Positions 8,557-21,827 of a stretch of 64,000 bases of DNA are shown piece by piece. The notes under the pieces are model-generated. The model saw only the letters and a list, made by a program, of their open reading frames with translations. It searched no databases and was not told where the DNA came from. The translations under genes were made by a program, and so were the position numbers. Position 1 is the stretch's first letter, and each line of letters starts with the position of its first letter. The stretch comes from Cinclus cinclus (Eukaryota > Chordata > Aves > Passeriformes > Cinclidae): assembly GCF_963662255.1 (NCBI RefSeq), contig NC_085046.1:54406570-54470569 (forward strand), given 5' to 3'.

Positions 8557-10811
8557 GAGTAGATGTAGGAGTAAAGAATCAATGTTAGGAGTTGGAAATT
8601 GTTTTTAGAAGTAGGAAATAAATGGTAGAGTTAGGAAATCAATTGTAGAAGTAGGAAATATATTGTTGTTTCTCTGACACAGTCTCAGAGTGTGGCTTTC
8701 TCGGCCTTCTCCTGTTGCCTTTTCCCTCTGCCCTCAAATGCCAATGTGGGCGGCAACTGGGAGGGGAGGGGATAGGAACATTGTAGCCACAGGGGCCCAG
8801 AGGAGCCCTGGCAGGGGCCTGTGCCCAGTGCTACAGGAAGACAAGAAGCAGCCCCCAGGCAGGCCAAGCTTGGGACCCAGCCTGGGAGTCTGGAAAGCTT
8901 CCTGCTCTCAACTGCAGGGCAGGACAGGCCATCTTCATGGGGCATGAGCTGCAGGCAGCAAGCGAGCTAAAAGGGACAGAAGGAGCCCTCAGCTGGGGTC
9001 ACAGTCAGTGCTGCAGAGGAAAGCAAAACTTCTCGGGATCCAGAGCCAATGTGGCCTGAGGGAAAGTTCCTTCTTGACCCCAGGGCTACTGATTGGCCGT
9101 GTTGAAAAGGGGCTCTGGAATGAAGGCAGCCAGTGGAAACACCGGTCGCCTTGGAGAGCCACATGCCATCCTGCCTGTTCAGCAGAGTCAGCTGCACAGG
9201 ACAACCCAGGGTCTGCCAGGCCAAGTGCCAGTGGCACAATAGGTAGAGTCTGCAAGGATGCTCCAGGAAGTCCCTGATGCAAAGAGATGGAGAGATGCTT
9301 CGTTGGTGTGGCTAGCTTTTAGCTGTCAGAATAAACCAAAACTCTTGTAGGGATCTTCAGAAGATCCCGCCCTTCAAAATGACAATGGCCTGCACCGAGA
9401 GAGGGGCCAGCTTCCAGTTTGATGCCGCCCTGAGCACTGAAGGGGATGAGTGGAGGGAAAGAGCCAAGAGGAAGGATGGATTTGAACAAATCCACAGGAT
9501 TCCTGCCAAGCCATTGAAGCCTAAGTGCAGATGTATCCTTGGCCAAGGAAATGAGTGACTTGAGATGGCAACAAGTCAGATGTGTACAGGCGAGAAACGC
9601 AAGGCCTCTATTTAAGGAGGGTTCCGAACAATCAAGAGAGCTTTTGTCACGTGGATCACCGAGGGTTGTGTGTCTGTCTCCAGCCAGGACCGCGGTTACC
9701 GTTCTACTCAACGACAGCAGAGATTTTCTCCCCGTTTTGGACCGTTTTTGGTTTGCCCAAAAGGCTGCTTGATGCTTCTTTTTCAGTTCTCTCTCCATCG
9801 TCAACTTGATGTTTCAATGGGATGAGGAGAGCAACAGCGGGTTGCAAGGGTCACTGAGCTAAGGACCACACCATCGTGCCCGTCAACAGCGATCCAATGG
9901 GGCTGTGGAGAAGAAAAGAAATGGGAATTGAAAAGCAACCTGGCAAGAAGTTGATGCGGAGACTGGCAGGAGATGTCAGCATGTGCTCGCCTGTCCGAGT
10001 GGCGCAGGCGAGCAGCACTGAGAATAGAGAAGAAGGGCTGTCATGTCACGGGATTTAAAGCAGCCAAGCCACGTGCCTGATGTACACAGAAGCCTCCCGT
10101 GAAAAAAATGGGAAACTAGCAGGTAATGTGCTTCTTGCGGAGAAATGCTGGGACTGAGGTGACCAAATGATTATAAAATCCGAGGCAAGAAAGAGGGAAT
10201 GATGGCATGGCCCACGTACCCCATGTTTTCTCCTGAGGCCGTGGACTTGCAGGGGCTAAAGGCCCGCTCTGGCAGATTTGGAAGGCAGTCAAGGCAGCCA
10301 GGCCAGAGCAGTGACATCAGCGTGACATCAGCGGCCCACAAACCGCATGGGTGGCAACCTCAGTGAGCAAAGCATTGTGACCTCACATCCCTCACTGCTT
10401 ATGTTTGGGCACAGACAGAGCTGGGCTCAGACCGGCTCGCGCCTGGACTCCTGGCAAGCGTGCCTGCGAGGACTGGAAGCCCGCGAGGTCCTTGGGAGCT
10501 GCTGTGGGCAAGTCTGGGTTGTGATTCCCACGCCTTTGCCTGTTTCCTTAGCCATACGTGGTTGAGGAAGCCAAGCAGTGTGAGCGGTGCTTGCGGCGGC
10601 ACAGGTGAGCGGTGCAGGAAAGGACTACGGGGTGGCCGTGGGCTGGGCGATGGTGTCTGGGGAGCTGTGAGTGTGTGGTGTCCTTCTTGAGGGGCCTGGG
10701 CGCTCCTTTGAGCCGCCCATCTCCCTGGGACAGCAAGTGACCTGTTTTGCAACGTGTCACACCAGCAGGAGGGAGCAGCTGCTGTGCCCAGCTCTGCTGC
10801 AAGCCACAAGC
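8557..10811 (+). other. Spacer 3 (2,255 bp)
   Basis: First poly(A) signal intact (8617-8622), second altered to AATATA (8657-8662). TATA box 10172-10178; candidate intron 10605-10752 ends in AA. Private changes GTGAAAAAAATGGG near 10099, CTTCTTGCGG (10131-10140) and GGTGACC near 10159 sit just before the TATA box of copy 4. Confidence 0.75.
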
Positions 10812-11647
10812 ATGGCCACGGAGACAGACTGGAACTGCCCCATCTGCCGTGACGGTCCCGGTGAAAAGGCTTCTGTAACACCGTGCGTCCACCAGTTCTG
10901 CCTGGGCTGCATTGTGCGCTGGGTCAAGACCAAGCCATTGTGCCCCCTGTGCAGGCAGCCTATCAAGAGCATCGTTTACTCTGTTCGGTCGGAGGAAGAC
11001 TTTCTGGAGATAGCTCTCCCAAGCTCCTCAGACTCATGGGCTGCTGGTCACCAGGATGAGCAGGGGGCTGCGGAGCGCATGCCCAGCACCTATGTAGCTG
11101 GCTTCCCAGCTGAGCTCTGGGCTGGCATTTTCCAGGACTGCTCAGAAATCCTGGAGCCCCTGCTGCCCTGGCTGAACCAGGAGCTTTCGCAGCTGCTCAG
11201 GACCCACTGGTGGGAGGTGGCTCTGGCACAGAGTGTGGTCGTAGCCAATTTGTGCTACTATGGGCTGAGGCAGGAGGCCTTGGTCCAGGAGCTGCAAGGC
11301 CTGCTGCAGGAGCAGACGGTGGCATTTGTGCGCCGGCTCATTGACACTGCTGCTGACAGGTGCAGTGATGAGATCCTGCGGCGGATGAACCTCCTGAACT
11401 CCCATGCTCAGGAGGAAGAGGAGCAGGAGCAGGAGCAGGAGGAAGAGGAGGAGGGTCCCAAAGGCATCACTGCCTCCCTCCAGGGGACTCTCACCCCCAT
11501 GGTGGCCTCCTCCCACAGCCCTATGGTCTCCAATGTGGAAGCAGACACTGGAACATTGGAAGCCACGCTGCGTGAGGGGCCCAGCCGCTCTCCATCCATG
11601 CCCGTCCATGCAGAGCGGGAGCAGCCCCAGGACGAGCCTGGTGAGGC

Positions 11648-11689
<42 letters not shown>

Positions 11690-11876
11690 AGGCCCCTCTG
11701 CCCAAGGCTGCAGCCGCAGCCGTCGTGCTCCTGGCCGGGACACGGACAGCGTGCCCAAGGAGCGCCGGCGCCCCACAAAGAGGAAGGCCTCTAGACCTCA
11801 GGACTCTCCCCAGCCCCCAAAAAGGCCGTCCCGCCAGCGCAAGCCCAAGCCAAGGCCCCTTGATTGTAGGAAGTAG
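10812..11876 (+). CDS. TOPORS-like RING-finger protein, copy 4 (354 aa)
   Basis: First copy in the window with the long acidic tract (one extra EQ pair, +6 nt). The alanine run spans 13 codons (nt 11646-11684) but its third residue is Thr (ACA), and it opens with GCG, so the tract is interrupted at its 5' end. Otherwise it carries the copy 1 residues (R191, R267, Q271, EG at 288-289, R299). The candidate 3' splice site before the gene is AA instead of AG (10751-10752), and the promoter region has private changes around 10102-10162. Confidence 0.87.
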
Positions 11877-14131
11877 GAGTAGATGTAGGAGTAAAGAATC
11901 AATGTTAGGAGTTGGAAATTGTTTTTAGAAGTAGGAAATAAATGGTAGAGTTAGGAAATCAATTGTAGAAGTAGGAAATAAATTGTTGTTTCTCTGACAC
12001 AGTCTCAGAGTGTGGCTTTCTCGGCCTTCTCCTGTTGCCTTTTCCCTCTGCCCTCAAATGCCAATGTGGGCGGCAACTGGGAGGGGAGGGGATAGGAACA
12101 TTGTAGCCACAGGGGCCCAGAGGAGCCCTGGCAGGGGCCTGTGCCCAGTGCTACAGGAAGACAAGAAGCAGCCCCCAGGCAGGCCAAGCTTGGGACCCAG
12201 CCTGGGAGTCTGGAAAGCTTCCTGCTCTCAACTGCAGGGCAGGACAGGCCATCTTCATGGGGCATGAGCTGCAGGCAGCAAGCGAGCTAAAAGGGACAGA
12301 AGGAGCCCTCAGCTGGGGTCACAGTCAGTGCTGCAGAGGAAAGCAAAACTTCTCGGGATCCAGAGCCAATGTGGCCTGAGGGAAAGTTCCTTCTTGACCC
12401 CAGGGCTACTGATTGGCCGTGTTGAAAAGGGGCTCTGGAATGAAGGCAGCCAGTGGAAACACCGGTCGCCTTGGAGAGCCACATGCCATCCTGCCTGTTC
12501 AGCAGAGTCAGCTGCACAGGACAACCCAGGGTCTGCCAGGCCAAGTGCCAGTGGCACAATAGGTAGAGTCTGCAAGGATGCTCCAGGAAGTCCCTGATGC
12601 AAAGAGATGGAGAGATGCTTCGTTGGTGTGGCTAGCTTTTAGCTGTCAGAATAAACCAAAACTCTTGTAGGGATCTTCAGAAGATCCCGCCCTTCAAAAT
12701 GACAATGGCCTGCACCGAGAGAGGGGCCAGCTTCCAGTTTGATGCCGCCCTGAGCACTGAAGGGGATGAGTGGAGGGAAAGAGCCAAGAGGAAGGATGGA
12801 TTTGAACAAATCCACAGGATTCCTGCCAAGCCATTGAAGCCTAAGTGCAGATGTATCCTTGGCCAAGGAAATGAGTGACTTGAGATGGCGACAAGTCAGA
12901 TGTGTACAGGCGAGAAACGCAAGGCCTCTATTTAAGGAGGGTTCCGAACAATCAAGAGAGCTTTTGTCACGTGGATCACCGAGGGTTGTGTGTCTGTCTC
13001 CAGCCAGGACCGCGGTTACCGTTCTACTCAACGACAGCAGAGATTTTCTCCCCGTTTTGGACCGTTTTTGGTTTGCCCAAAAGGGTGCTTGATGCTTCTT
13101 TTTCAGTTCTCTCTCCATCATCAACTTGATGTTTCAATGGGATGAGGAGAGCAACAGCGGGTTGCAAGGGTCACTGAGCTAAGGACCACACCATCGTGCC
13201 CGTCAACAGCGATCCAATGGGGCTGTGGAGAAGAAAAGAAATGGGAATTGAAAAGCAACCTGGCAAGAAGTTGATGCGGAGACTGGCAGGAGATGTCAGC
13301 ATGTGCTCGCCTGTCCGAGTGGCGCAGGCGAGCAGCACTGAGAATAGAGAAGAAGGGCTGTCATGTCACGGGATTTAAAGCAGCCAAGCCACGTGCCTGA
13401 TGTACACAGAAGCCTCCCGTGAAAAAAGTGGGAAACTAGCAGGTAATGTGCTTCTAGAGGAGAAATGCTGGGACTGAGGTGGCCAAATGATTATAAAATC
13501 CGAGGCAAGAAAGAGGGAATGATGGCATGGCCCACGTACCCCATGTTTTCTCCTGAGGCCGTGGACTTGCAGGGGCTAAAGGCCCGCTCTGGCAGATTTG
13601 GAAGGCAGTCAAGGCAGCCAGGCCAGAGCAGTGACATCAGCGTGACATCAGCGGCCCACAAACCGCATGGGTGGCAACCTCAGTGAGCAAAGCATTGTGA
13701 CCTCACATCCCTCACTGCTTATGTTTGGGCACAGACAGAGCTGGGCTCAGACCGGCTCGCGCCTGGACTCCTGGCAAGCGTGCCTGCGAGGACTGGAAGC
13801 CCGCGAGGTCCTTGGGAGCTGCTGTGGGCAAGTCTGGGTTGTGATTCCCATGCCTTTGCCTGTTTCCTTAGCCATACGTGGTTGAGGAAGCCAAGCAGTG
13901 TGAGCGGTGCTTGCGGCGGCACAGGTGAGCGGTGCAGGAAAGGACTACGGGGTGGCCGTGGGCTGGGCGATGGTGTCTGGGGAGCTGTGAGTGTGTGGTG
14001 TCCTTCTTGAGGGGCCTGGGCGCTCCTTTGAGCCGCCCATCTCCCTGGGACAGCAAGTGACCTGTTTTGCAGCGTGTCACACCAGCAGGAGGGAGCAGCT
14101 GCTGTGCCCAGCTCTGCTGCAAGCCACAAGC
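11877..14131 (+). other. Spacer 4 (2,255 bp)
   Basis: Poly(A) signals 11937-11942 and 11977-11982; TATA box for copy 5 13492-13498; candidate intron 13925-14072 with AG intact. A private CCATCATCAAC near 13116 replaces CCATCGTCAAC. CCCATGCC near 13848 is the first appearance of the mark otherwise tied to copies 8, 10, 16 and 18. Confidence 0.75.
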
Positions 14132-14964
14132 ATGGCCACGGAGACAGACTGGAACTGCCCCATCTGCCGTGACGGTCCCGGTGAAAAGGCTTCTGTAACA
14201 CCGTGCGTCCACCAGTTCTGCCTGGGCTGCATTGTGCGCTGGGTCAAGACCAAGCCATTGTGCCCCCTGTGCAGGCAGCCTATCAAGAGCATCGTTTACT
14301 CTGTTCGGTCGGAGGAAGACTTTCTGGAGATAGCTCTCCCAAGCTCCTCAGACTCATGGGCTGCTGGTCACCAGGATGAGCAGGGGGCTGCGGAGCGCAT
14401 GCCCAGCACCTATGTAGCTGGCTTCCCAGCTGAGCTCTGGGCTGGCATTTTCCAGGACTGCTCAGAAATCCTGGAGCCCCTGCTGCCCTGGCTGAACCAG
14501 GAGCTTTCGCAGCTGCTCAGGACCCACTGGTGGGAGGTGGCTCTGGCACAGAGTGTGGTCGTAGCCAATTTGTGCTACTATGGGCTGAGGCAGGAGGCCT
14601 TGGTCCAGGAGCTGCAAGGCCTGCTGCAGGAGCAGACGGTGGCATTTGTGCGCCGGCTCATTGACACTGCTGCTGACAGGTGCAGTGATGAGATCCTGCG
14701 GTGGATGAACCTCCTGAACTCCCATGCTCAGGAGGAAGAGGAGCAGGAGCAGGAGCAGGAGGAAGAGGAGGAGGGTCCCAAAGGCATCACTGCCTCCCTC
14801 CAGGGGACTCTCACCCCCATGGTGGCCTCCTCCCACAGCCCTATGGTCTCCAATGTGGAAGCAGACACTGGAACATTGGAAGCCACGCTGCGTGAGGGGC
14901 CCAGCCGCTCTCCATCCATGCCCGTCCATGCAGAGTGGGAGCAGCCCCATGACGAGCCGGGCGA

Positions 14965-15012
<48 letters not shown>

Positions 15013-15199
15013 CGTCCCCTCTGCCCAAGGCTGCAGCCGCAGCCCTCGTGCTCCTGGCCGGGACACGGACAGCGTGCCCAAGGAGCGCCGGCGCCCCACA
15101 AAGAGGAAGGCCTCTAGACCTCAGGACTCTCCCCAGCCCCCAAAAAGGCCGTCCCGCCAGCGCAAGCCCAAGCCAAGGCCCCTTGATTGTAGGAAGTAG
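14132..15199 (+). CDS. TOPORS-like RING-finger protein, copy 5 (355 aa)
   Basis: This copy carries a full set of linked replacements (copy 1 numbering): R191W, R267W, Q271H, E288D with G289V, and R299P. It also has the long acidic tract and fourteen uninterrupted alanines (nt 14966-15007). The set recurs in copies 8, 10, 16 and 18, there with thirteen alanines and a GCC interruption. Unlike those copies, its candidate 3' splice site is intact (AG at 14071-14072). R191W lies at the end of the helical region; the others fall in the presumably disordered tail. RING ligands are unchanged. Confidence 0.87.
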
Positions 15200-17454
15200 G
15201 AGTAGATGTAGGAGTAAAGAATCAATGTTAGGAGTTGGAAATTGTTTTTAGAAGTAGGAAATAAATGGTAGAGTTAGGAAATCAATTGTAGAAGTAGGAA
15301 ATAAATTGTTGTTTCTCTGACACAGTCTCAGAGTGTGGCTTTCTCGGCCTTCTCCTGTTGCCTTTTCCCTCTGCCCTCAAATGCCAATGTGGGCGGCAAC
15401 TGGGAGGGGAGGGGATAGGAACATTGTAGCCACAGGGGCCCAGAGGAGCCCTGGCAGGGGCCTGTGCCCAGTGCTACAGGAAGACAAGAAGCAGCCCCCA
15501 GGCAGGCCAAGCTTGGGACCCAGCCTGGGAGTCTGGAAAGCTTCCTGCTCTCAACTGCAGGGCAGGACAGGCCATCTTCATGGGGCATGAGCTGCAGGCA
15601 GCAAGCGAGCTAAAAGGGACAGAAGGAGCCCTCAGCTGGGGTCACAGTCAGTGCTGCAGAGGAAAGCAAAGCTTCTCGGGATCCAGAGCCAATGTGGCCT
15701 GAGGGAAAGTTCCTTCTTGACCCCAGGGCTACTGATTGGCCGTGTTGAAAAGGGGCTCTGGAATGAAGGCAGCCAGTGGAAACACCGGTCGCCTTGGAGA
15801 GCCACATGCCATCCTGCCTGTTCAGCAGAGTCAGCTGCACAGGACAACCCAGGGTCTGCCAGGCCAAGTGCCAGTGGCACAATAGGTAGAGTCTGCAAGG
15901 ATGCTCCAGGAAGTCCCTGATGCAAAGAGATGGAGACATGCTTCGTTGGTGTGGCTAGCTTTTAGCTGTCAGAATAAACCAAAACTCTTGTAGGGATCTT
16001 CAGAAGATCCCGCCCTTCAAAATGACAATGGCCTGCACCGAGAGAGGGGCCAGCTTCCAGTTTGATGCCGCCCTGAGCACTGAAGGGGATGAGTGGAGGG
16101 AAAGAGCCAAGAGGAAGGATGGATTTGAACAAATCCACAGGATTCCTGCCAAGCCATTGAAGCCTAAGTGCAGATGTATCCTTGGCCAAGGAAATGAGTG
16201 ACTTGAGATGGCGACAAGTCAGATGTGTACAGGCGAGAAACGCAAGCCCTCTATTTAAGGAGGGTTCCGAACAATCAAGAGAGCTTTTGTCACGTGGATC
16301 ACCGAGGGTTGTGTGTCTGTCTCCAGCCAGGACCGCGGTTACCGTTCTACTCAACGACAGCAGAGATTTTCTCCCCGTTTTGGACCGTTTTTGGTTTGCC
16401 CAAAAGGCTGCTTGATGCTTCTTTTTCAGTTCTCTCTCCATCGTCAACTTGATGTTTCAATGGGATGAGGAGAGCAACAGCGGGTTGCAAGGGTCACTGA
16501 GCTAAGGACCACACCATCGTGCCCGTCAACAGCGATCCAATGGGGCTGTGGAGAAGAAAAGAAATGGGAATTGAAAAGCAACCTGGCAAGAAGTTGATGC
16601 GGAGACTGGCAGGAGATGTCAGCATGTGCTCGCCTGTCCGAGTGGCGCAGGCGAGCAGCACTGAGAATAGAGAAGAAGGGCTGTCATGTCACGGGATTTA
16701 AAGCAGCCAAGCCACGTGCCGGATGTTCACAGAAGCCTCCCGTGCCAAAAGTGGGAAACTAGCAGGTAATGTGCTTCTAGAGGAGAAATGCTGGGACTGA
16801 GGTGGCCAAATGATTATAAAATCCGAGGCAAGAAAGAGGGAATGATGGCATGGCCCACGTACCCCATGTTTTCTCCTGAGGCCGTGGACTTGCAGGGGCT
16901 AAAGGCCCGCTCTGGCAGATTTGGAAGGCAGTCAAGGCAGCCAGGCCAGAGCAGTGACATCAGCGTGACATCAGCGGCCCACAAACCGCATGGGTGGCAA
17001 CCTCAGTGAGCAAAGCATTGTGACCTCACATCCCTCACTGCTTATGTTTGGGCACAGACAGAGCTGGGCTCAGACTGGCTCGCGCCTGGACTCCTGGCAA
17101 GCGTGCCTGCGAGGACTGGAAGCCCGCGAGGTCCTTGGGAGCTGCTGTGGGCAAGTCTGGGTTGTGATTCCCACGCCTTTGCCTGTTTCCTTAGCCATAC
17201 GTGGTTGAGGAAGCCAAGCAGTGTGAGCGGTGCTTGCGGCGGCACAGGTGAGCGGTGCAGGAAAGGACTACGGGGTGGCCGTGGGCTGGGCGATGGTGTC
17301 TGGGGAGCTGTGAGTGTGTGGTGTCCTTCTTGAGGGGCCTGGGCGCTCCTTTGAGCCGCCCATCTCCCTGGGACAGCAAGTGACCTGTTTTGCAGCGTGT
17401 CACACCAGCAGGAGGGAGCAGCTGCTGTGCCCAGCTCTGCTGCAAGCCACAAGC
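15200..17454 (+). other. Spacer 5 (2,255 bp)
   Basis: Poly(A) signals 15260-15265 and 15300-15305; TATA box for copy 6 16815-16821; candidate intron 17248-17395. A private T at 17076 (CAGACTGGC). From here on most spacers carry AAAGCTTCT instead of AAAACTTCT and GGAGACATG instead of GGAGAGATG. Confidence 0.75.
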
Positions 17455-18287
17455 ATGGCCACGGAGACAGACTGGAACTGCCCCATCTGCCGTGACGGTC
17501 CCGGTGAAAAGGCTTCTGTAACACCGTGCGTCCACCAGTTCTGCCTGGGCTGCATTGTGCGCTGGGTCAAGACCAAGCCATTGTGCCCCCTGTGCAGGCA
17601 GCCTATCAAGAGCATCGTTTACTCTGTTCGGTCGGAGGAAGACTTTCTGGAGATAGCTCTTCCAAGCTCCTCAGACTCATGGGCTGCTGGTCACCAGGAT
17701 GAGCAGGGGGCTGCGGAGCGCATGCCCAGCACCTATGTAGCTGGCTTCCCAGCTGAGCTCTGGGCTGGCATTTTCCAGGACTGCTCAGAAATCCTGGAGC
17801 CCCTGCTGCCCTGGCTGAACCAGGAGCTTTCGCAGCTGCTCAGGACCCACTGGTGGGAGGTGGCTCTGGCACAGAGTGTGGTCGTAGCCAATTTGTGCTA
17901 CTATGGGCTGAGGCAGGAGGCCTTGGTCCAGGAGCTGCAAGGCCTGCTGCAGGAGCAGACGGTGGCATTTGTGCGCCGGCTCATTGACACTGCTGCTGAC
18001 AGGTGCAGTGATGAGATCCTGCGGCGGATGAACCTCCTGAACTCCCATGCTCAGGAGGAAGAGGAGCAGGAGCAGGAGCAGGAGGAAGAGGAGGAGGGTC
18101 CCAAAGGCATCACTGCCTCCCTCCAGGGGACTCTCACCCCCATGGTGGCCTCCTCCCACAGCCCTATGGTCTCCAATGTGGAAGCAGACACTGGAACATT
18201 GGAAGCCACGCTGCGTGAGGGGCCTAGCCGCTCTCCATCCATGCCCGTCCATGCAGAGCGGGAGCAGCCCCAGGACGAGCCTGGCGA

Positions 18288-18335
<48 letters not shown>

Positions 18336-18522
18336 AGGCCCCTCTGCCCAAGGCTGCAGCCGCAGCCGTCGTGCTCCTGGCCGGGACACGGACAGCGTGC
18401 CCAAGGAGCGCCGGCGCCCCACAAAGAGGAAGGCCTCTAGACCTCAGGACTCTCCCCAGCCCCCAAAAAGGCCGTCCCGCCAGCGCAAGCCCAAGCCAAG
18501 GCCCCTTGATTGTAGGAAGTAG
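17455..18522 (+). CDS. TOPORS-like RING-finger protein, copy 6 (355 aa)
   Basis: Residues follow copy 1, with the long acidic tract and fourteen alanines (nt 18289-18330). Silent markers are CTT instead of CTC for Leu69 and CCT for Pro255. The CCT marker is shared only with copy 14, and CTT is shared with copies 7, 11, 12, 14, 15 and 19. Copy 14 is its partner one higher-order period downstream (26,512 bp). The partners differ by two alanine codons and by a few SNPs in the flanking spacers, so this pair is less alike than copies 7-11 versus 15-19. Confidence 0.87.
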
Positions 18523-20777
18523 GAGTAGATGTAGGAGTAAAGAATCAATGTTAGGAGTTGGAAATTGTTTTTAGAAGTAGGAAATAAATGGTAGAGTTAG
18601 GAAATCAATTGTAGAAGTAGGAAATAAATTGTTGTTTCTCTGACACAGTCTCAGAGTGTGGCTTTCTCGGCCTTCTCCTGTTGCCTTTTCCCTCTGCCCT
18701 CAAATGCCAATGTGGGCGGCAACTGGGAGGGGAGGGGATAGGAACATTGTAGCCACAGGGGCCCAGAGGAGCCCTGGCAGGGGCCTGTGCCCAGTGCTAC
18801 AGGAAGACAAGAAGCAGCCCCCAGGCAGGCCAAGCTTGGGACCCAGCCTGGGAGTCTGGAAAGCTTCCTGCTCTCAACTGCAGGGCAGGACAGGCCATCT
18901 TCATGGGGCATGAGCTGCAGGCAGCAAGCGAGCTAAAAGGGACAGAAGGAGCCCTCAGCTGGGGTCACAGTCAGTGCTGCAGAGGAAAGCAAAGCTTCTC
19001 GGGATCCAGAGCCAATGTGGCCTGAGGGAAAGTTCCTTCTTGACCCCAGGGCTACTGATTGGCCGTGTTGAAAAGGGGCTCTGGAATGAAGGCAGCCAGT
19101 GGAAACACCGGTCGCCTTGGAGAGCCACATGCCATCCTGCCTGTTCAGCAGAGTCAGCTGCACAGGACAACCCAGGGTCTGCCAGGCCAAGTGCCAGTGG
19201 CACAATAGGTAGAGTCTGCAAGGATGCTCCAGGAAGTCCCTGATGCAAAGAGATGGAGACATGCTTCGTTGGTGTGGCTAGCTTTTAGCTGTCAGAATAA
19301 ACCAAAACTCTTGTAGGGATCTTCAGAAGATCCCGCCCTTCAAAATGACAATGGCCTGCACCGAGAGAGGGGCCAGCTTCCAGTTTGATGCCGCCCTGAG
19401 CACTGAAGGGGATGAGTGGAGGGAAAGAGCCAAGAGGAAGGATGGATTTGAACAAATCCACAGGATTCCTGCCAAGCCATTGAAGCCTAAGTGCAGATGT
19501 ATCCTTGGCCAAGGAAATGAGTGACTTGAGATGGCGACAAGTCAGATGTGTACAGGCGAGAAACGCAAGCCCTCTATTTAAGGAGGGTTCCGAACAATCA
19601 AGAGAGCTTTTGTCACGTGGATCACCGAGGGTTGTGTGTCTGTCTCCAGCCAGGACCGCGGTTACCGTTCTACTCAACGACAGCAGAGATTTTCTCCCCG
19701 TTTTGGACCGTTTTTGGTTTGCCCAAAAGGCTGCTTGATGCTTCTTTTTCAGTTCTCTCTCCATCGTCAACTTGATGTTTCAATGGGATGAGGAGAGCAA
19801 CAGCGGGTTGCAAGGGTCACTGAGCTAAGGACCACACCATCGTGCCCGTCAACAGCGATCCAATGGGGCTGTGGAGAAGAAAAGAAATGGGAATTGAAAA
19901 GCAACCTGGCAAGAAGTTGATGCGGAGACTGGCAGGAGATGTCAGCATGTGCTCGCCTGTCCGAGTGGCGCAGGCGAGCAGCACTGAGAATAGAGAAGAA
20001 GGGCTGTCATGTCACGGGATTTAAAGCAGCCAAGCCACGTGCCGGATGTTCACAGAAGCCTCCCGTGCCAAAAGTGGGAAACTAGCAGGTAATGTGCTTC
20101 TAGAGGAGAAATGCTGGGACTGAGGTGGCCAAATGATTATAAAATCCGAGGCAAGAAAGAGGGAATGATGGCATGGCCCACGTACCCCATGTTTTCTCCT
20201 GAGGCCGTGGACTTGCAGGGGCTAAAGGCCCGCTCTGGCAGATTTGGAAGGCAGTCAAGGCAGCCAGGCCAGAGCAGTGACATCAGCGTGACATCAGCGG
20301 CCCACAAACCGCATGGGTGGCAACCTCAGTGAGCAAAGCATTGTGACCTCACATCCCTCACTGCTTATGTTTGGGCACAGACAGAGCTGGGCTCAGACCG
20401 GCTCGCGCCTGGACTCCTGGCAAGCGTGCCTGCGAGGACTGGAAGCCCGCGAGGTCCTTGGGAGCTGCTGTGGGCAAGTCTGGGTTGTGATTCCCACGCC
20501 TTTGCCTGTTTCCTTAGCCATACGTGGTTGAGGAAGCCAAGCAGTGTGAGCGGTGCTTGCGGCGGCACAGGTGAGCGGTGCAGGAAAGGACTACGGGGTG
20601 GCCGTGGGCTGGGCGATGGTGTCTGGGGAGCTGTGAGTGTGTGGTGTCCTTCTTGAGGGGCCTGGGCGCTCCTTTGAGCCGCCCATCTCCCTGGGACAGC
20701 AAGTGACCTGTTTTGCAGCGTGTCACACCAGCAGGAGGGAGCAGCTGCTGTGCCCAGCTCTGCTGCAAGCCACAAGC
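18523..20777 (+). other. Spacer 6 (2,255 bp)
   Basis: Poly(A) signals 18583-18588 and 18623-18628; TATA box for copy 7 20138-20144; candidate intron 20571-20718. C at 19731 where its higher-order partner, spacer 14, has G (46249). No gene recognised. Confidence 0.75.
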
Positions 20778-21604
20778 ATGGCCACGGAGACAGACTGGAA
20801 CTGCCCCATCTGCCGTGACGGTCCCGGTGAAAAGGCTTCTGTAACACCGTGCGTCCACCAGTTCTGCCTGGGCTGCATTGTGCGCTGGGTCAAGACCAAG
20901 CCATTGTGCCCCCTGTGCAGGCAGCCTATCAAGAGCATCGTTTACTCTGTTCGGTCGGAGGAAGACTTTCTGGAGATAGCTCTTCCAAGCTCCTCAGACT
21001 CATGGGCTGCTGGTCACCAGGATGAGCAGGGGGCTGCGGAGCGCATGCCCAGCACCTATGTAGCTGGCTTCCCAGCTGAGCTCTGGGCTGGCATTTTCCA
21101 GGACTGCTCAGAAATCCTGGAGCCCCTGCTGCCCTGGCTGAACCAGGAGCTTTCGCAGCTGCTCAGGACCCACTGGTGGGAGGTGGCTCTGGCACAGAGT
21201 GTGGTCGTAGCCAATTTGTGCTACTATGGGCTGAGGCAGGAGGCCTTGGTCCAGGAGCTGCAAGGCCTGCTGCAGGAGCAGACGGTGGCATTTGTGCGCC
21301 GGCTCATTGACACTGCTGCTGACAGGTGCAGTGATGAGATCCTGCGGCGGATGAACCTCCTGAACTCCCATGCTCAGGAGGAAGAGGAGCAGGAGCAGGA
21401 GGAAGAGGAGGAGGGTCCCAAAGGCATCACTGCCTCCCTCCAGGGGACTCTCACCCCCATGGTGGCCTCCTCCCACAGCCCTATGGTCTCCAATGTGGAA
21501 GCAGACACTGGAACATTGGAAGCCACGCTGCGTGAGGGGCCCAGCCGCTCTCCATCCATGCCCGTCCATGCAGAGCGGGAGCAGCCCCAGGATGAGCCTG
21601 GCGA

Positions 21605-21640
<36 letters not shown>

Positions 21641-21827
21641 AGGCCCCTCTGCCCAAGGCTGCAGCCGCAGCCGTCGTGCTCCTGGCCGGGACACGGACAG
21701 CGTGCCCAAGGAGCGCCGGCGCCCCACAAAGAGGAAGGCCTCTAGACCTCAGGACTCTCCCCAGCCCCCAAAAAGGCCGTCCCGCCAGCGCAAGCCCAAG
21801 CCAAGGCCCCTTGATTGTAGGAAGTAG
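20778..21827 (+). CDS. TOPORS-like RING-finger protein, copy 7 (349 aa)
   Basis: The protein sequence is identical to copy 1, with the short acidic tract and ten alanines (nt 21606-21635). At DNA level it is a separate subtype, with silent CTT for Leu69 and GAT for Asp272; copies 11, 12, 15 and 19 share both. It opens the block 7-11 that recurs as 15-19, with copy 15 its partner at exactly 26,518 bp. The following spacer carries a C-to-T change (ACAGTGGG near 23109) found elsewhere only behind copy 15. Confidence 0.88.
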
